Source: Ixodes scapularis (Eukaryota > Arthropoda > Arachnida > Ixodida > Ixodidae). From it: a stretch of 64,000 bases of DNA. A program made the position numbers and the translations under genes. A model generated the notes under the pieces. The model was not told the origin of the DNA, did no database searches, and saw only the letters and a list, made by a program, of their open reading frames with translations. Below are positions 35,141 through 47,945 of the stretch, piece by piece (position 1 is the stretch's first letter; every line of letters begins with the position of its first letter). The DNA lies in NCBI RefSeq assembly GCF_016920785.2, contig NW_024609846.1, positions 120,059,473-120,123,472 of the forward strand, written 5' to 3'.

Positions 35141-36424
35141 TCGGAGCCCGTGGAACGGCGAGACGACAGGAGAACCCCCTCCGCCTCCCTTCTCCTCCAG
35201 CTTCCTTCCCTCTTCCTTCCGCACCCCAGGCTCACGTCGCGAGGTGGAGGGGAACGCGGGGGGGCGGCCCCGAAGGAAAGTAAAAAGACGCAGCCGCACT
35301 GCTAGAGCCGAACGAGCAGCGACAACGAAAACTAAAAATGGCGAAGGAGGACGAGGGCGAGAGAGAGCACTGGAGCGCGGAACTCCCGTCCGAGTTATGG
35401 AAGCGTGGCAGCCAGAGAACGAAACAAAAGAGATCCCCCGGAGCGCGGTCGGAGAAAAAGAATTAAAAAGAAAGGGGTACACGCGTGTGTCGCTGGAGCC
35501 TCCCGGGGATTAGGGCTAATCGGCGCCTCGCAGGCGTTTCCTCGAAAAGAAACAAAGGGGATGGGAAAGAGCCTCTCCCCGAGGGTGTCGCTGCTGCTGC
35601 TTCTGTCGCCAGCCGAAAAGAAAAAAAAAGAAGAGGGATTTGGCCCGGGAGTCCGGACTCTGCGTGTCTTTTCGAGTCCCTCCATGGAACATGTACGTTG
35701 GGACCGTCCCTATCGCTAGTCCCGGGACGCACACACGGAGAGAGGGGAGGGAGGGATCTCTGCGTGCTGTACTTTGCGCTGCTGCTATCAGACTCCCGCT
35801 GCGACGACTTCCACACCTCCAGAGACCCTTTCTGACAGTCTTCGGGCTCGCGCACGTCACCTCCGGCGATACCGTTCATATCCCCCGAAGCCGGCTCCCT
35901 AAATGGAGGTTTTCTTTCTTCCTTTTTCATTCTCCGCTTTTTTTCTTTTTTTTTTCCCCAAGTAGGCGGGGTTTCGCCTTTTGTTTTTTCGTCTCGAGAA
36001 GACACTATTACGTGCTAACTTCGGCGACGGAATTACACACCTTCAAAGCGGGAGCGGGAGTATGGGTCCGGGATTCGACCCTGGAGTGTCCCCCTCTATT
36101 CCAAAGAAGAAGCGGGCTCATCCTCCCCCCGCCCCTTTTTTTCTCCCCCTCTCCCTTACATCGCATTTCGCACAGGCAAGCGTCTCTGCCTGCGTCATCC
36201 AAACGATAAGCTAAAACAAATGCAGGCAAGATTCAGTTCCGCCGACTTCTGTCCACCGGAGCATCTCCGCGAACGACAACGATCGTTCGAGTTGAAAGAG
36301 GCTCGAGTGCGTGCCCCTCGGCCGGCAATCCAGATGACAGCACGCGAAGGCCACAACGTCGAGCCCTGATAGGAAGGCCTAGGGTGCCTACATGTTCCCT
36401 CCGATCACAGCGAGCGAGAGCGTC
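35141..36424. other. CpG-rich then pyrimidine-rich DNA, no gene recognised
   Basis: Several overlapping frames of 100-265 codons on both strands are low-complexity (Arg/Pro/Lys-rich). 35905-35965 and 36125-36165 are C/T-rich. Confidence 0.42.
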
Positions 36425-36520
36425 GTCTGCCGCGCCTCGCGTTGAAACAGCGAGTAGAGACAGCCCAGCTAGCCATTGCGTCTACCCTCTAATCCTTGCG
36501 ATCAGAGCTCGACGCTCGCC
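36425..36520. mobile_element. Fragment of the CGTCTGC foldback family
   Basis: GTCGTCTGCC is followed by GCGTCTACCCTCTAATCC and GATCAGAGCTCGACGCTCGCC, in the order seen in the other family copies. It is diverged and incomplete. Confidence 0.38.
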
Positions 36521-37073
36521 ATCCCCACGCGCTTGCACTCCTCCTCTCTCTGTTTCTATCCGTCCCCCTCTCCCCCGGGCGCCCAAACAACCAAGAGGTC
36601 GAGTCGATTCATCCGCCTGCCAAGCAGATGGGACAACCATGTCTGACGCGGAAGTCGCCGGCCAGCTCACCCAACAAAAACCCAAGATGACTGCTTGTTG
36701 GGAGCGAATGCTCGGCATAATTTTCGCTGGCTGCTCTCCAGGCCGACGGCGCGCTGCACAATAGAACACTCCAGCGCCGGCTCATTCGGAGCATCTCTGA
36801 TACAACGTGCAACTTTGTGCGACGTCGCCACGGCGCGTCGTGCGCTATCGTTCTTGAGAGGCCTTCCATCCCGGATAACGCAAGATCCGTGCTTTTCTTT
36901 TTTTTATTTATCTCTCTCTCTGGGCACACCGCCAACATACTGTCCTTTATCCGGACGTTTTGACTGCATAACCGCGTTCGATCACCCAGTCACAGAGTCG
37001 CGTTCCGGGACTACGGATTCCGCCCTCGATTATGAACTGTCAGCTGAGGTCGCAAGCTGGAGCCTAACCCTAA
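36521..37073. other. No gene recognised
   Basis: Short frames only. A T-rich stretch and CT repeats at about 36895-36920. Confidence 0.42.
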
Positions 37074-37262
37074 CGAAAAATCCGGTATAACTTTTCACTA
37101 TCCGGATTATGGAACCGGAAATTTGTTTCTGGAAACCCGAAATCCAGATTGCAGACAAAGGAATAATTTATGAAAACCTAAAATCCAGTTAGAGTCCAGA
37201 TAGAATCCAGATAAATTTCCGGTTCCATAATCCGGATAACGAAAAGTTATACCGGATTTTTC
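37074..37262. mobile_element. MITE with about 57-bp TIRs (CGAAAAATCCGGTATAA)
   Basis: The left arm CGAAAAATCCGGTATAAC... through CCGGATTATGGAACCGG is mirrored at the right end (37206-37262) with few differences. The 75-bp interior repeats ATCCAG. I could not assign a target duplication. Confidence 0.68.
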
Positions 37263-37667
37263 GGTAGGGAAGCTCTCCGCCAGCTTGAGTCCCAGTATGA
37301 AGCATGGACGAATACCAAGGCCCGTACGCAAGCTCGAGGAACACAATCTCACGCCCGCAGTGACACTTCGTCGACCGAGACATCGGTTTCGTACAGATTT
37401 CGAACGCTGCGTCAACGCGGAGAACGTTTTCTCATGGCTCGAAGTAGCGTCACCTATCTGAGATGCCGCTTGCAGTGCGCAACTTAAATGGTGCGCTGCA
37501 AGCGACATTAGAGAGCTTTAGCATAGGGGGGCACACTGCGCCCCCAAGCAGCTTGGGGCCGCGTCGCACTGCGCATGCTCCCAAGTTCTGCGCAAGCTCT
37601 GACTGACCTCATGAAACGTTCCGTCCGTCAGTCCGACCGGTTGTTTTCCCCGTGCTATTTGAATTGT

Positions 37668-37693
37668 AAAAAAAAAAAAAAAAAAAAAAAAAA
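37668..37693. repeat. Poly(A) tract (26)
   Basis: Uninterrupted A run. A second A-run (about 20) lies at 38260-38279. Confidence 0.95.
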
Positions 37694-40600
37694 TGCTAAC
37701 GGCGCTTTTTTGTGTGTGTAGCTTTTAAGTCTGGCAGCGTATATATACTTATTTTTTTTGCCCGTTCCAAATCTCTTCGGACGGTGCGTATGTTCATGAA
37801 CGGGTACAACGTTCCCGCGGCAAGCTTGACGCAGGACCTCACAGCCGCAGTGGCACCCACGGAGGAAGCTGAAACACTGCGATGGCGTCGGAAAACGAGC
37901 GCTTCGGTCGGAAGAGCGGAAGCTCGCTGGCCCTAATCCTTTTTCGATACGCCGAGAGATTCCGCCGCCGACACGTCCGAGCTTCCACGAGCGAGGCACG
38001 CATACACAAGGTGGACTGGCGAGTAGATCACGCGCAATAAACTGGTGTCCCGTTCACCAGGCTTGAAAAGTGTCCCTCACTTGGCAGCCGCCATACTGAA
38101 CAATTTTGACCACTAGACACGTGACGGTATCGAATCCTGAGGCTTTTACGCAAAACTAAGCCGAGATTTGTATTGTCATCGCTGTAAAAAAGAACACGAT
38201 AAACTATTTTTTCAGTACTGTTACCCAAAAGATCACTCACTGTCTGGCTCCTCGCCTCAAAAAAAAAAAAAAAAAAAAACGAAGAAGTTGCAGCAATGCG
38301 GCTGACGGCGTCTAGTGGAGGCACTGTGAAGCTGCCCGAGCTTTTGTCGTAGAAACACATTTTAGACATAAAACAAACGGAATGTAATTTATCTCGTCGG
38401 TACTTTTATTAAAGATCAATAAGTAATCATGTGTCCGCGGTACCTCGCTAAAGTCTAGACGGAAAACTATAAGGTCACGTGCCTAGTAATAAAAAATAAA
38501 AAATGTGCAACATGGTGGCGGTTGGGTGGGGGACCACTTTCAGCGGCCAGTTTCTCGCTCTAAGGCCCTTTTCCTCGCTGGCGCGCAGGTCGAATACCAA
38601 CAGCTGTGGAATCCCTGCACAATGGTAAAGTAAAACCGCAATGTCACGGCACACTTTATTCGCTGGGTTGGATTATAAGGCAAAAACACATGCCCCGAAA
38701 AGGGTGATATGGGCACAGTGACGTTGCACTTGTGTTCGATTGCCTCGTCGGCTCCTACCGTTGGCCGCGCTCCGACCAAACGATCTATCGCACCGACATG
38801 CGTATCGTCTGAGCAATATAGTTAGTGGAACTAGTCGGTGATTGGGCCTGGCGGCGCATATCTTTCGCTGCAGACCATCGTGAGGTGAGAGCGAAGCGTG
38901 GAAAGCGAGAAAGGGGACCGCGCAATCAGTTCTCAGTCAGCAACGATGTTCTGTTTCCTGTCGTTCTCAGTCACGTGGGTTCCGTATCTGGTATGCGGGA
39001 CGAAAGAAAAAAACGATAAAGCATTTCAAACTGGAATATGCGAGAAAATATACGTGAAGCAAACCAAGAATGTGTGACACGCATTTTTTGTAAACACCTT
39101 CCAGTGGCGTGGGGAGATCGAAATGAGGCTTTACCGCATACCAGAAGTTACGACATTCAAGATGGCTGCGCCCTTACGGAGAAAGGTCTATACGGGGATC
39201 GGCTTACTCGAAACGAACGAGGAGATGTCATACGTACGCGCGGCATCGCCGAAAGCACCCGCGAGGCTAGTGAAACGAGACACGGAGACGGTGCCGCTCG
39301 TTGTACGCGCTTACTCGCCATGTGCCTCGAATAACCGGCCGAGGCTGCGACGAGAGACGAGGCTCGGGGGAGAGACAGCCACGCGCGCTCTCGACACAAA
39401 TCAGTGGCGTCGATTTACACGCCGTTTCAGTTTAGGACGTTACGAGCCCTCCCGGAGTCGATCCAGCGCCGCCAACGTACCTCGTGACCGCGCCCGCTTC
39501 CGAAAGTCACGTGGCACTCGCGAGACATTGAAATGGCCTCGACAGCATCGGTCAGTCGTGATACGAAACGGAGCTGCGTGCCTCACGTCGGAGTCCCATC
39601 TCCAAATGATTCCAAATTAAGGGAACCGGGTGTAATTACTCGCGTCCCTGCCCATGACCAAAGTCTCCGATGAAATCAGGTTCGACCGGTTCGTCCGCCT
39701 CCCAAAAATAATAGTTGCGCGTCACCCGCCTGCCCACCCTCCCTTGCGTGGCAGCAATGGCAGCGCCCGGGAGCGCGTTTATCGCCCCTACTTAAACACG
39801 CTAACCAAAAAGATAGAAAAACTTGGACGTCGGTGTTAGGTGGCTGCTTCTCAAAGCCCCGTTAGCTCGCGCAGATACCAAGAGGAGCACATTCCTGGAA
39901 GGCGACGCGTAGAGATAACCAACCGCCAGGTCTGACGGGCAATGCTATATTCCCGAGCGGACGGAAGAAGTACTCGAGCCCGGCCGCCTTTGCTGGTCGA
40001 GATACGCGCGAGTGGGCGACGGCGTATGAAGGTGGGCGAATCTGGACCAGGAAACCCGCCTCTCGTTCCTCCCTTCTGTTCCCGGTGGTGCGCTTTCTTG
40101 AGTCGCGAGAATCCAAAGAGAACCCCCGGTCGGCAGCTCCGAAGCGATGGCTGAGATTAACACGTTCTGCGGTTAGTCGCCACTTCGTGTCAGTCGTGAG
40201 GCGGCCAAGCAACAGCCTATGCAAAGGCTGCTTTAGAGTTTCGGAAGAGTCGCCCCCTACATCACTCTTCCTTCCCTTCTGCACCGCCGTCGAGAGTCGG
40301 ACCTGAAACCACTTCGCACGAACTGCATGAAAGATCACCTATGAACACTGCGACGTATACACGCCTGCTCAACGCAGACACCTCTTAGCGTCCAGGATGC
40401 GAAGCTGTCCAGTGACCCCCGCGCCGATTCGCCCTTCGGAAGCAAAGGTTCCATTAATCGGGGACGACTTTCTCTGTAATTCCCGACGAGAAGGGGAAAG
40501 CTGCTGCCGAGATTTCATCGAAGCTCAGACACACAGTCTCGTACATTCGACTGCGTTGCACATCAATCTCTTCCCGAGTATCTGGCGATTTCCACGAAAC

Positions 40601-40900
40601 TAACGGCGCGTGGAGGCTAGAACAGAAAGCTCTACCGGCAGGTTCGCTCGCCAGCTTTCAATCAGATGTGCGTCTGGCGGTCGAAAGATGGAGACCGTGA
40701 AACTAGGTTTGAAAACACGTCATGAAAATCGCCATAATCGCCTTCTACGCGCTGCCCTGTTTGTCTCTACCAGGTCGTACTCTTGGGGCACACGGAGTGG
40801 CTCCTTTCAGCGGAACATCAGATGCTGGGCATGCGTCCACAGACCAGCGACTCGGCATTTTTTGCCCAGTTGATGAGCACCGGATAGTCAGCTGGCGAAC
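37694..40900. other. No gene recognised; isolated promoter-type words
   Basis: CAAGATGGCTGCG at 39158-39170 is YY1-like. AGTCACGTGGC at about 39505 and ACACGTGACGG at about 38116 are E-boxes. Frames up to 165 codons lack domains. Confidence 0.42.
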
Positions 40901-42510
40901 GAAGCAGTCGAGCGATGAGGCGGACTCGAGCACACGCGATGATCAGAGAAACGCCCGTCGCCACAAAAGCGAGTCGAGTGTGGGCCTCCCCAACGACGTT
41001 GTCTGCGCGGTGAGGGAGTGCAAAATGAGCGCAGGCAGAAGCGGACGCTTCCCCCTACAGCTGACAATCGGGCCGGCACGTAGCTGAGAGTCGCGGCGGG
41101 TTAAGAGGCCGCCCCTGCTAACCCGCACGGGCCCCCCTCCATTGACGCCCAGAGAACGCCGGTCGTTGTCTCGGCAGTATACGCGAGGCATTAATGGGGC
41201 CCGAAACGGCCATGCCATAAAGATCGGGCGGAGAAGGGGCACACCCCGTCCTCCTCGGCCCACCCCCCGCGGACTGGCAGCGTGCCGACGCCCCGGCACA
41301 GACGGGTTCCGCCCGCGGCCGCCGAATTCCATCCTCCCGCCGTCGCGGTCTTGCCCGGCCACGTCACTCTCGAGAGCGGGAGACTGGCGTCTGGCAGCAG
41401 ACTGTGGCCGACCCCCCCCCGGCTGCAACCGCGGTGGAACGGGGGCCGAGAGCAGCCCAAATCTAAATCCACTCCATGTCACGTGACGGAGGCATCCGGC
41501 GTGGTGGATCGTCATCTCGAAGCAACTTGGCACTCGACAGCGGGGTGGGCCACGCACGAACAACTCGACGTTCCTCTCGGTTGGAACACTTTCTGCGAGG
41601 CAAACGCAGGGCTACGGGGGGCCCGCCCCGGTGCTACGGGGGGCCCGCCCCGGTGCTATGGCGGTGCCTTCGGCGTCTTATCTATCCCGGCATCGACAGT
41701 GGTCCCGAAATGGCAACAAACGACGTCACAGGAGCCGCCGGGCCGGCCTCTCGTGTTGCCTGCGTCGCTGTCGTTGCGGTCATCAAACACCTGCGACTGG
41801 CAGCCTTCACCTCCGCCGCCGCGCCACCACAAGGATCGCGGCAGGCGACAACGTGACACTTCAATGACGTCAGCCAGAAATGGAGGGACCACGTAAAAGG
41901 CCTCTGCGTGACGTCATGGCTAGTGGCTCACCGAGCGGCAAAGACGCCGAAGCTCGATCGCTGCAAAGCGGCTGACGCGTCCGTCTCGGCGCCGTCGCGA
42001 GCTACGCGGCGCTGCGTGGAAGCGATCACGTTTGGAAGAGGCGCAAAGCTCGTCTTCTACTAAACACGCCGGCCAGAGACGAGCTCCCTGCACCATACCC
42101 GTAGCGCCTCGCGGACAGCTGCCCCGTGGCGTCTGTACGGACGGTGCGTCCTTTCAAGCCCGCTTCCTTCCGCGTCCCGAGCCCCGCACAGGGGGCCGGT
42201 TCGTCCGCGCGACGCAGCGGCCGGTCAACGACCCCCCCACGCACGCCGGCCCGAGACAAGTCGGCGGGTCGCCGCTTCAAAGCGGGCCACCGAAGACCGA
42301 CTGCCGGCCAGCAGCGAGCGGCAGCGCTGCGCCGGAATGCCCTACAAAGATGCAGCCTTTTTGAGGGCGCTCGTTCTTCAGGCAGCTGCGTCGGGATCCC
42401 AGCACTGCGTACTCCCCCTCGCTGTAGCGTGGCCACGGGTCGTATATGCGACAATGCTATGCTCCGTTTCAACTTACGATGGACCGCAGGGGGCGTTAGA
42501 AGCCATCCCA
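40901..42510. other. CpG-rich region with low stop density on both strands
   Basis: Frames of 162-206 codons overlap on both strands (41563-40943 minus; 41282-41896 plus; 42514-42026 minus) without recognisable domains. GTCACGTGAC occurs at 41478-41487. I read this as CpG-island-type or repeat-derived DNA. Confidence 0.42.
41611..41654 (+). repeat. 22-bp tandem duplication
   Basis: GCTACGGGGGGCCCGCCCCG followed by GT, twice without change, then a third partial GCTATGG. Confidence 0.9.
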
Positions 42511-42617
42511 CCAATCCAGCGTGGTGAATGTGTCACGTGACTACTACGCTCGCCGCTGCGCCCCCCCCCCCCCCCCCCCCCCCAAGGTCACGTGACATTC
42601 ACGCAGTATTGGATTGG
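42511..42617. mobile_element. Inverted repeat with CCAAT and E-box arms around a C23 tract
   Basis: The left arm (42511-42541) is CCAATCCAGCGTGGTGAATG followed by GTCACGTGAC. The right arm (42587-42617) is the complement, ending GGATTGG. The loop is CG-rich with 23 consecutive C. Single-arm relatives occur at 50020-50055 and 52661-52693. Confidence 0.58.
42561..42583. repeat. Poly(C) tract (23)
   Basis: Uninterrupted C run in the loop of the inverted repeat at 42511-42617. Confidence 0.95.
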
Positions 42618-45600
42618 CCTTAGCATCCTCTGCGTTCCCTCGTAAGGTAAAATTGAGTACTGCCGTAGCGGCCCGAACCCTCCCCCATACTGGCGCTTGA
42701 GAGACAGCATATCCTCGACAAGCACGGTAAGTAGTCCCGTCCCATCAGACCGATCAAATTGCGCACCTGCAGAGATATGGAACGTCTAAACATTCATGCA
42801 ACGAAGACAGCCACTCGGCAGGCCGACATGAACACCTCGCTGGCAACCTGGCGAAGCAACAACACTACCGTCTACGTCGACAAAAGCATTTTGTCGTCAG
42901 TAGTTCGCACGGAAAGGGGTGCCTAGATAGTATATGTCTATATGGGTGGACACGTTCTTTACCGCATCGAGTGGCCCCAGCTCATGCCGAAGCAAATACG
43001 AATGAATGAATGGCCGGTCAACTGGCACTGCTACCAAGCTCTACGTTTACGCCGACAGACGTCGGAGCTGGAGCCCTTCGCACAAACATGACAAACGTTC
43101 TCGTCCATGAAACAACCGAAATGTCAACAACCGCGTGTCTGCATTAGGCGCTCGGATCGTAACGATTGACGATAGGATCTCATCTCCACGAACAGCGCGC
43201 TTCTCAACTTAGACTCGACCAGCAAGTCGGCCCGAACCAAGACGTTGTTGTTCCCTCCAACGACCGCCCGCGGTTCGGAAAACAAAGGCCGGTCGCTCTT
43301 CTCTCCCCCCGTGCTGGGCGCATATTCGATTTTTCCCAAGCGTGCTCAAAACTCGGGACGAGGGGGGCGAGAGGAAACGCCGCAGCAGCCAATGGCAGAT
43401 CTCGAAGGAGCGGAAGTGGGCCATCTTCCTTCCGGCCCACCGGGCTTCATTTCCGCTTCCGGAAGGAGCCGGGACAGGGCTTCCCCTCCTCTCTCCTCCC
43501 TCCCCTCGCAGCACGCCCACGCGAAATACACGCGCAGGTGCGTTGCCGACTCGCGCAAGACGATGGCTCCAGAAAGAACGTGGGGTCAAACAGTTGGACC
43601 GCTTCGTGCTCGTGCCTGAACTCTGTCTGGCCTCCAATTATGCTCGAGCCACAGTCGCCGAGCTCGTGCCAGGGCTCAGCGTTTCAGCATGACGAAAACA
43701 GGGTTTGCTGGTTCGTGCTGTTCGCAGTGGGGTTTGCTGTCGCCCGTCCGAGGGTACCACGGCTCAGGCTGACGTCCATTCCCCCACTGCCCAGGTCTCG
43801 TTGGCCGAAGTGGAGGCGGAGTAGCAGGACGGAAAGACTAGTTTATTCGCACGGGTATAGGTCGTAACGGCAGATGGAGAACACACACACAAACGGCAGC
43901 GGACAGGTCCTTATAAATCGAAAGGCAGGATTCCGGAGCCGCGGTACCATTGGTTGGTTAGTCCCAGAGTTCCGAAGCTGACCTTGACGTCAGCAACCTC
44001 CTCTGGGCGTTGATGCTCGGTCGTTGTTCTACTGAGCATTCAAGGCGTCCACATGTGGGATTGTCATATTTGTTCAGGATCGGACATTGGCTGGCGTTCC
44101 CGTGGAATGCAGAGGTCGTAGACGCCACTCAGACTCGGTGGCGACCGTTCCCATGCACTTGCAACGAGGCCGGAGAGAGCCGCTTCCTCGGTCGCAGGTC
44201 AGACAGATCGAACGTATCCAAAGAGTTTGAACCTTACGCTAACGCGCTCGACGTTCGCCGGTCGTCGTCCACACAGGACTGCAAGGTCAATCTCAGTAAG
44301 GCATATCCTCTCACTTACGTGAACTCCAGAGCTGGACCGGCTGTCAGGTTGTACCTTGTACGTCCCCCGAATGAGAAACAGATTGACTCATGCTCTTCGA
44401 GCCGGAAAGGCTCTTCTACCCTCCGAAGGCGACAGCAAAGACGTCAGTGAAGTGAGACACCTTTCCTACGCATTTCCGATCTCGTTCCGAGAAGGGAAGA
44501 TCAATTAGGTGCTCGTAGAGGCAGACTAAAGCCTCCGCGATACATTAGGGTCTCGGGCACGGAGCATCGCGCGGAAAACACGTCATGCAGCGGATCCACT
44601 TCTGACGCCGCCTTAAAAGTGGCGCCCTCGATCTACAGTGAGTGAGCAGTAGAAGCTCTAGCGGATCAGCGACTCGGGACAAACACATCATCGAGAGAGT
44701 GAACTCGGTAATTCCGCGTCTCGGATCTATGCTGTTCATGCAACCCTCAAAAAGTGGGCAGAGGAAGCCGCCCTCCAGTTAGAGCGGTAGTGTAGCACCC
44801 GTGCCTGTGCTAGATCCGCTTCCACTGACGTCACCACAGCTGCCGTTGCAATGGCCTTGCTGCTAGGAGCGTGCCTTCAACAGCATGGGTTTTCGCATCA
44901 GAGAAGTTGCTTTCCTCCGAAACGACTGGTGGGAATGATGGTGCCATGACGACAGGTACAAACCAGAAAGAAGCCCTCGAGCAGGCCGACGCAGCGGCGA
45001 ATAACAACGAGCGCAGCGCTTTCTTGAAACTATGCAACCCCACGAGCCCCTCAAAAACGTCACGAAAGAGCGCGCAGTCAACGTTCCAGCTGGACCATGC
45101 CAAATATGAAGCGAAGTCGGCTCCCGCTCGACATTGGATGGGTGCAACGCGTGCGCGACTACGAACAGAACATGAAGTCATGCGGAAAATGAAACAGACC
45201 GAAGACCTACTATACTCGATTTCACCTTATCATGTACCGCAGGAAAGGCTACGAGCGCGAGCTCCTTGCTCTAGGGCGAATTTAGGCGTCGCAAGCTCTC
45301 GTGCATTAAGGGCAGCTGTCAACGCTATGAGCTCGCGCTTCTAGCCTTCGCTGCGGTACAACATGAGGTGAAACGGAGTACAGAACTTTCTCTTGATTCA
45401 AAAAAAGAAAAGAAGCGCGTTTTTAAGCTTTTTTTGGTAAAGACAGGACAGCCATGCCAGTCCTCCGAACCACGCGCAGTCTTGTATAAGGCTGCTTGAA
45501 TCGGGCAATGCGACAAAAATCGGCGCCCTCTCGTCAAGCCTGCCTGTGCGCATGCTAGAGCGCCGCACGTACGGAACTTAGGAAAAATAGATGCCCTGAC

Positions 45601-45694
45601 TATGCAGTACAGGGGAACGACCAAGGCGCGTGAGAGAAACGAAGCGCGCCCGAGTGCGTGAGCACCGGCCGCCAGACGTAGAGTCGTCGCCCGT
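42618..45694. other. No gene recognised
   Basis: 43200-43600 is CpG-rich with frames on both strands. 44871-45344 is open on plus for 157 codons, but minus frames overlap it and no domain is visible. TGACGTCA occurs at about 43985, and TGACGTCACC at about 44825. Confidence 0.42.
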
Positions 45695-45814
45695 GGCACT
45701 CGTTGAGCATTATCTCATCGCCGTTCAGAGTCCACCAACGCACTTCTGCGCCGATACGGCCACAGACGTTGCTTGGGGCACTCGTAGAGCATTATCTCAG
45801 CGCCCAAAGTCCAC
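45695..45814 (+). repeat. Direct repeat of about 40 bp at 82-bp spacing
   Basis: GGCACTCGTTGAGCATTATC (45695) recurs as GGCACTCGTAGAGCATTATC (45777). Both are followed by TCA-CGCC and AGTCCAC. Confidence 0.85.
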
Positions 45815-47380
45815 TCAGAGAGTTTAGAGCAGCGTATGGCGAGCTTCCTTCGCCTCTCTTATCTATCAGGATTACGAACCTGGGGGTTTTTGCGATACCA
45901 AGCACCTGTCGACACCGGGCGTCTCTCTGGACTCTCGCAAAATTCGAAAATAACAGCTGCGGTGGACCGGAACTGGTCGCCCCTTTCACGAATATAAAGT
46001 TGCTGGCTCTTACGTACGCCATTACGCAATGGTATAGCGTGCGCTATAATCTGCCTGGTCGGAGCGACTGTAGTGTGCGTTCTGTAAACGTTGCCGCGTG
46101 ACCATCTCGCACGACCTTCTTGATTCAATTCGCCAGTGCCGTACGATTCTGCATGCTTACAGCGCCACCGTGCTCCTCAAGAGAGAGATTGAAAATGAAC
46201 GCGCTCGCAATCATTCTAGTTCCAAGTTAAGCCAGGCCGTGCTGCCTATAGTCAAGCGCGCTTTTCTGCGGGGTGCGGACTCCGGAGGCTGAGTCCGAGT
46301 GCGCAGCCGAATTCGATCACGGAGCTTCCATCAATCGTCCCGCCGGAACGGCACCTTTTATCCACGCTATCGCGGGAAGAAATCCATGACCTACTAATGT
46401 CCAGTGCACGGCGACAACTTGGGCGCGAAGAGGCTTAGCGTTGAGAAGATCGCAGCGTTCACGCACATTGCGAGCTGCGAACGTTTTCACTGCGTACTCC
46501 TTCAGCTGCACGGCGATCTGGCTCGACTGCGGTAGCTCCCGGAAAGAATTGCCGAGCTGAACACCACGTAATTTAAGTCACACTGAACTTCGCGAACACC
46601 ACGTCGCCCACGCTGCGCCAGTCGAGGTAACCGCCGTCTTCAAACCGGTGCTCTCGCTGGGCCCGAGATCTCTCGAGAGCTTCCCGCAAAGCAGGCTAGC
46701 CCGCAGCGCAAAATCCCCAGCGTTGCGTGCGCACGCAATACGCAAGCCCTTCTCTTGCGTTCTGCGCATACCCACTCTCGACCCACAATTGCTTTGCGTA
46801 CGCAAACATTTAGCTCGTGGGACAGCCAACACGCCGAAACCTGCAGCCCAGCCGGAACTATGGCTGCACGGAAACGCCAGAGGTTCCAAGGTTTGTAAGG
46901 TCGCGAAGTCCTCCGTGATTTCCGGGAACAGCGTGCAGCCTATTCAAACCCTCAGTTCCTTTATTTTCTCCATTCGGAGAGGACGGACAGGGAACTCCCG
47001 CGTTTTTCGACAAACCCCTGTCTCCCCATGAGCAGCAGGGAAAACAACGCGATTCTACACAGCAGTCGTCGTTACACACAATAGCCGCTAGCAAAGCGAA
47101 GTTCTAGCGCACGATCTACTCCAAGTCGCTCATGAGACGACATTCCACGGAGGTACAGAAGGCTGATCGCAGGCTTTGGTCATTCTACGCGGCGTTGGGT
47201 GAGCCGCCACGTTTCGAGGGTCCGGATAGATGCAGCATTCTGGAGAGCGTAAACATCGGCAGAAGCACTATCTGATGTCCCATCGCATAGGGCTTCTGCC
47301 GCGCGAGTGCTCGCGCACGCAAACTATCTCTCGTATTTTTTTTTTTTTAAGGAATTTTTTGCAAGCCCGTGGAACTCGCA
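45815..47380. other. No gene recognised
   Basis: Short overlapping frames without domains and no clear element. Confidence 0.42.
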
Positions 47381-47910
47381 CGACAACGGCGTTCTCTGCG
47401 GAGGGGGTGTGTCCCCCGGCCCGCCTGCAAAGGTCAGCGGTTCACGCCTCATTCGGCCCGGTGCCAGGGGAAGGCGAGGGAGACGCCTCTCCTCCCCGAC
47501 CCCGAGACGAGCGTCGGTTCAACGACCCTAGCGCGGCCCGGGGCCGGGCCCCCGGGCCGCGCTTCGCTGGGATCGACCCCGGCACGCCCCCCGACGCCGG
47601 GACGCCTTCGTTCCCCCTGACAGTAATCCGAGAGCTACGCGCCCTCCGGACCAATGAAACGTCCGATCAGCGGACTCCGCTCTCTGTCGGTGTGGGAGGG
47701 AGCGTGACCGCTGGTCCAACGAGCGGGCACGGAGTTTCAACCGTACTGTCAGGGTGGACGAAGTTCGGTCCCCCGCTGCTCGGCCCCCGTTGCTCATACG
47801 AGGTACAATGGACGGCAGGGCGAATGCCGTGCACGCAGCGGACGATTCAAAGGCAGGCTTTGGGCAGCGCCAGTTGCTGCGTCATCGTCCCCTCCGCCGT
47901 CGCGGGGGGG

Positions 47911-47943
<33 letters not shown>

Positions 47944-47945
47944 GA
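47380..47945. promoter_or_regulatory. CpG-island-like segment ending in a long G tract
   Basis: Dense CG words (GCGGCCCGGGGCCGGGCCCC near 47535) end at a G-rich tract, 47904-47942, with about 31 consecutive G. The 306-codon plus frame across it is low-complexity and runs through the G tract as poly-Gly, so it is not called a gene. Promoter function is inferred from composition only. Confidence 0.28.

Noticed and set aside
34716..35513. A 265-codon plus-strand open frame
   Set aside because: It crosses a promoter-like CpG-rich block, is matched by a minus frame of 197 codons over the same bases, and has no domain.
40943..42527. Cluster of frames of 110-206 codons
   Set aside because: Open on both strands in CpG-rich DNA, without conserved motifs or convincing splice structure.
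44871..45344. A 157-codon plus frame
   Set aside because: The composition is less biased than most, but minus frames of 94-116 codons overlap it, and no family, splice signal or promoter context supports it.
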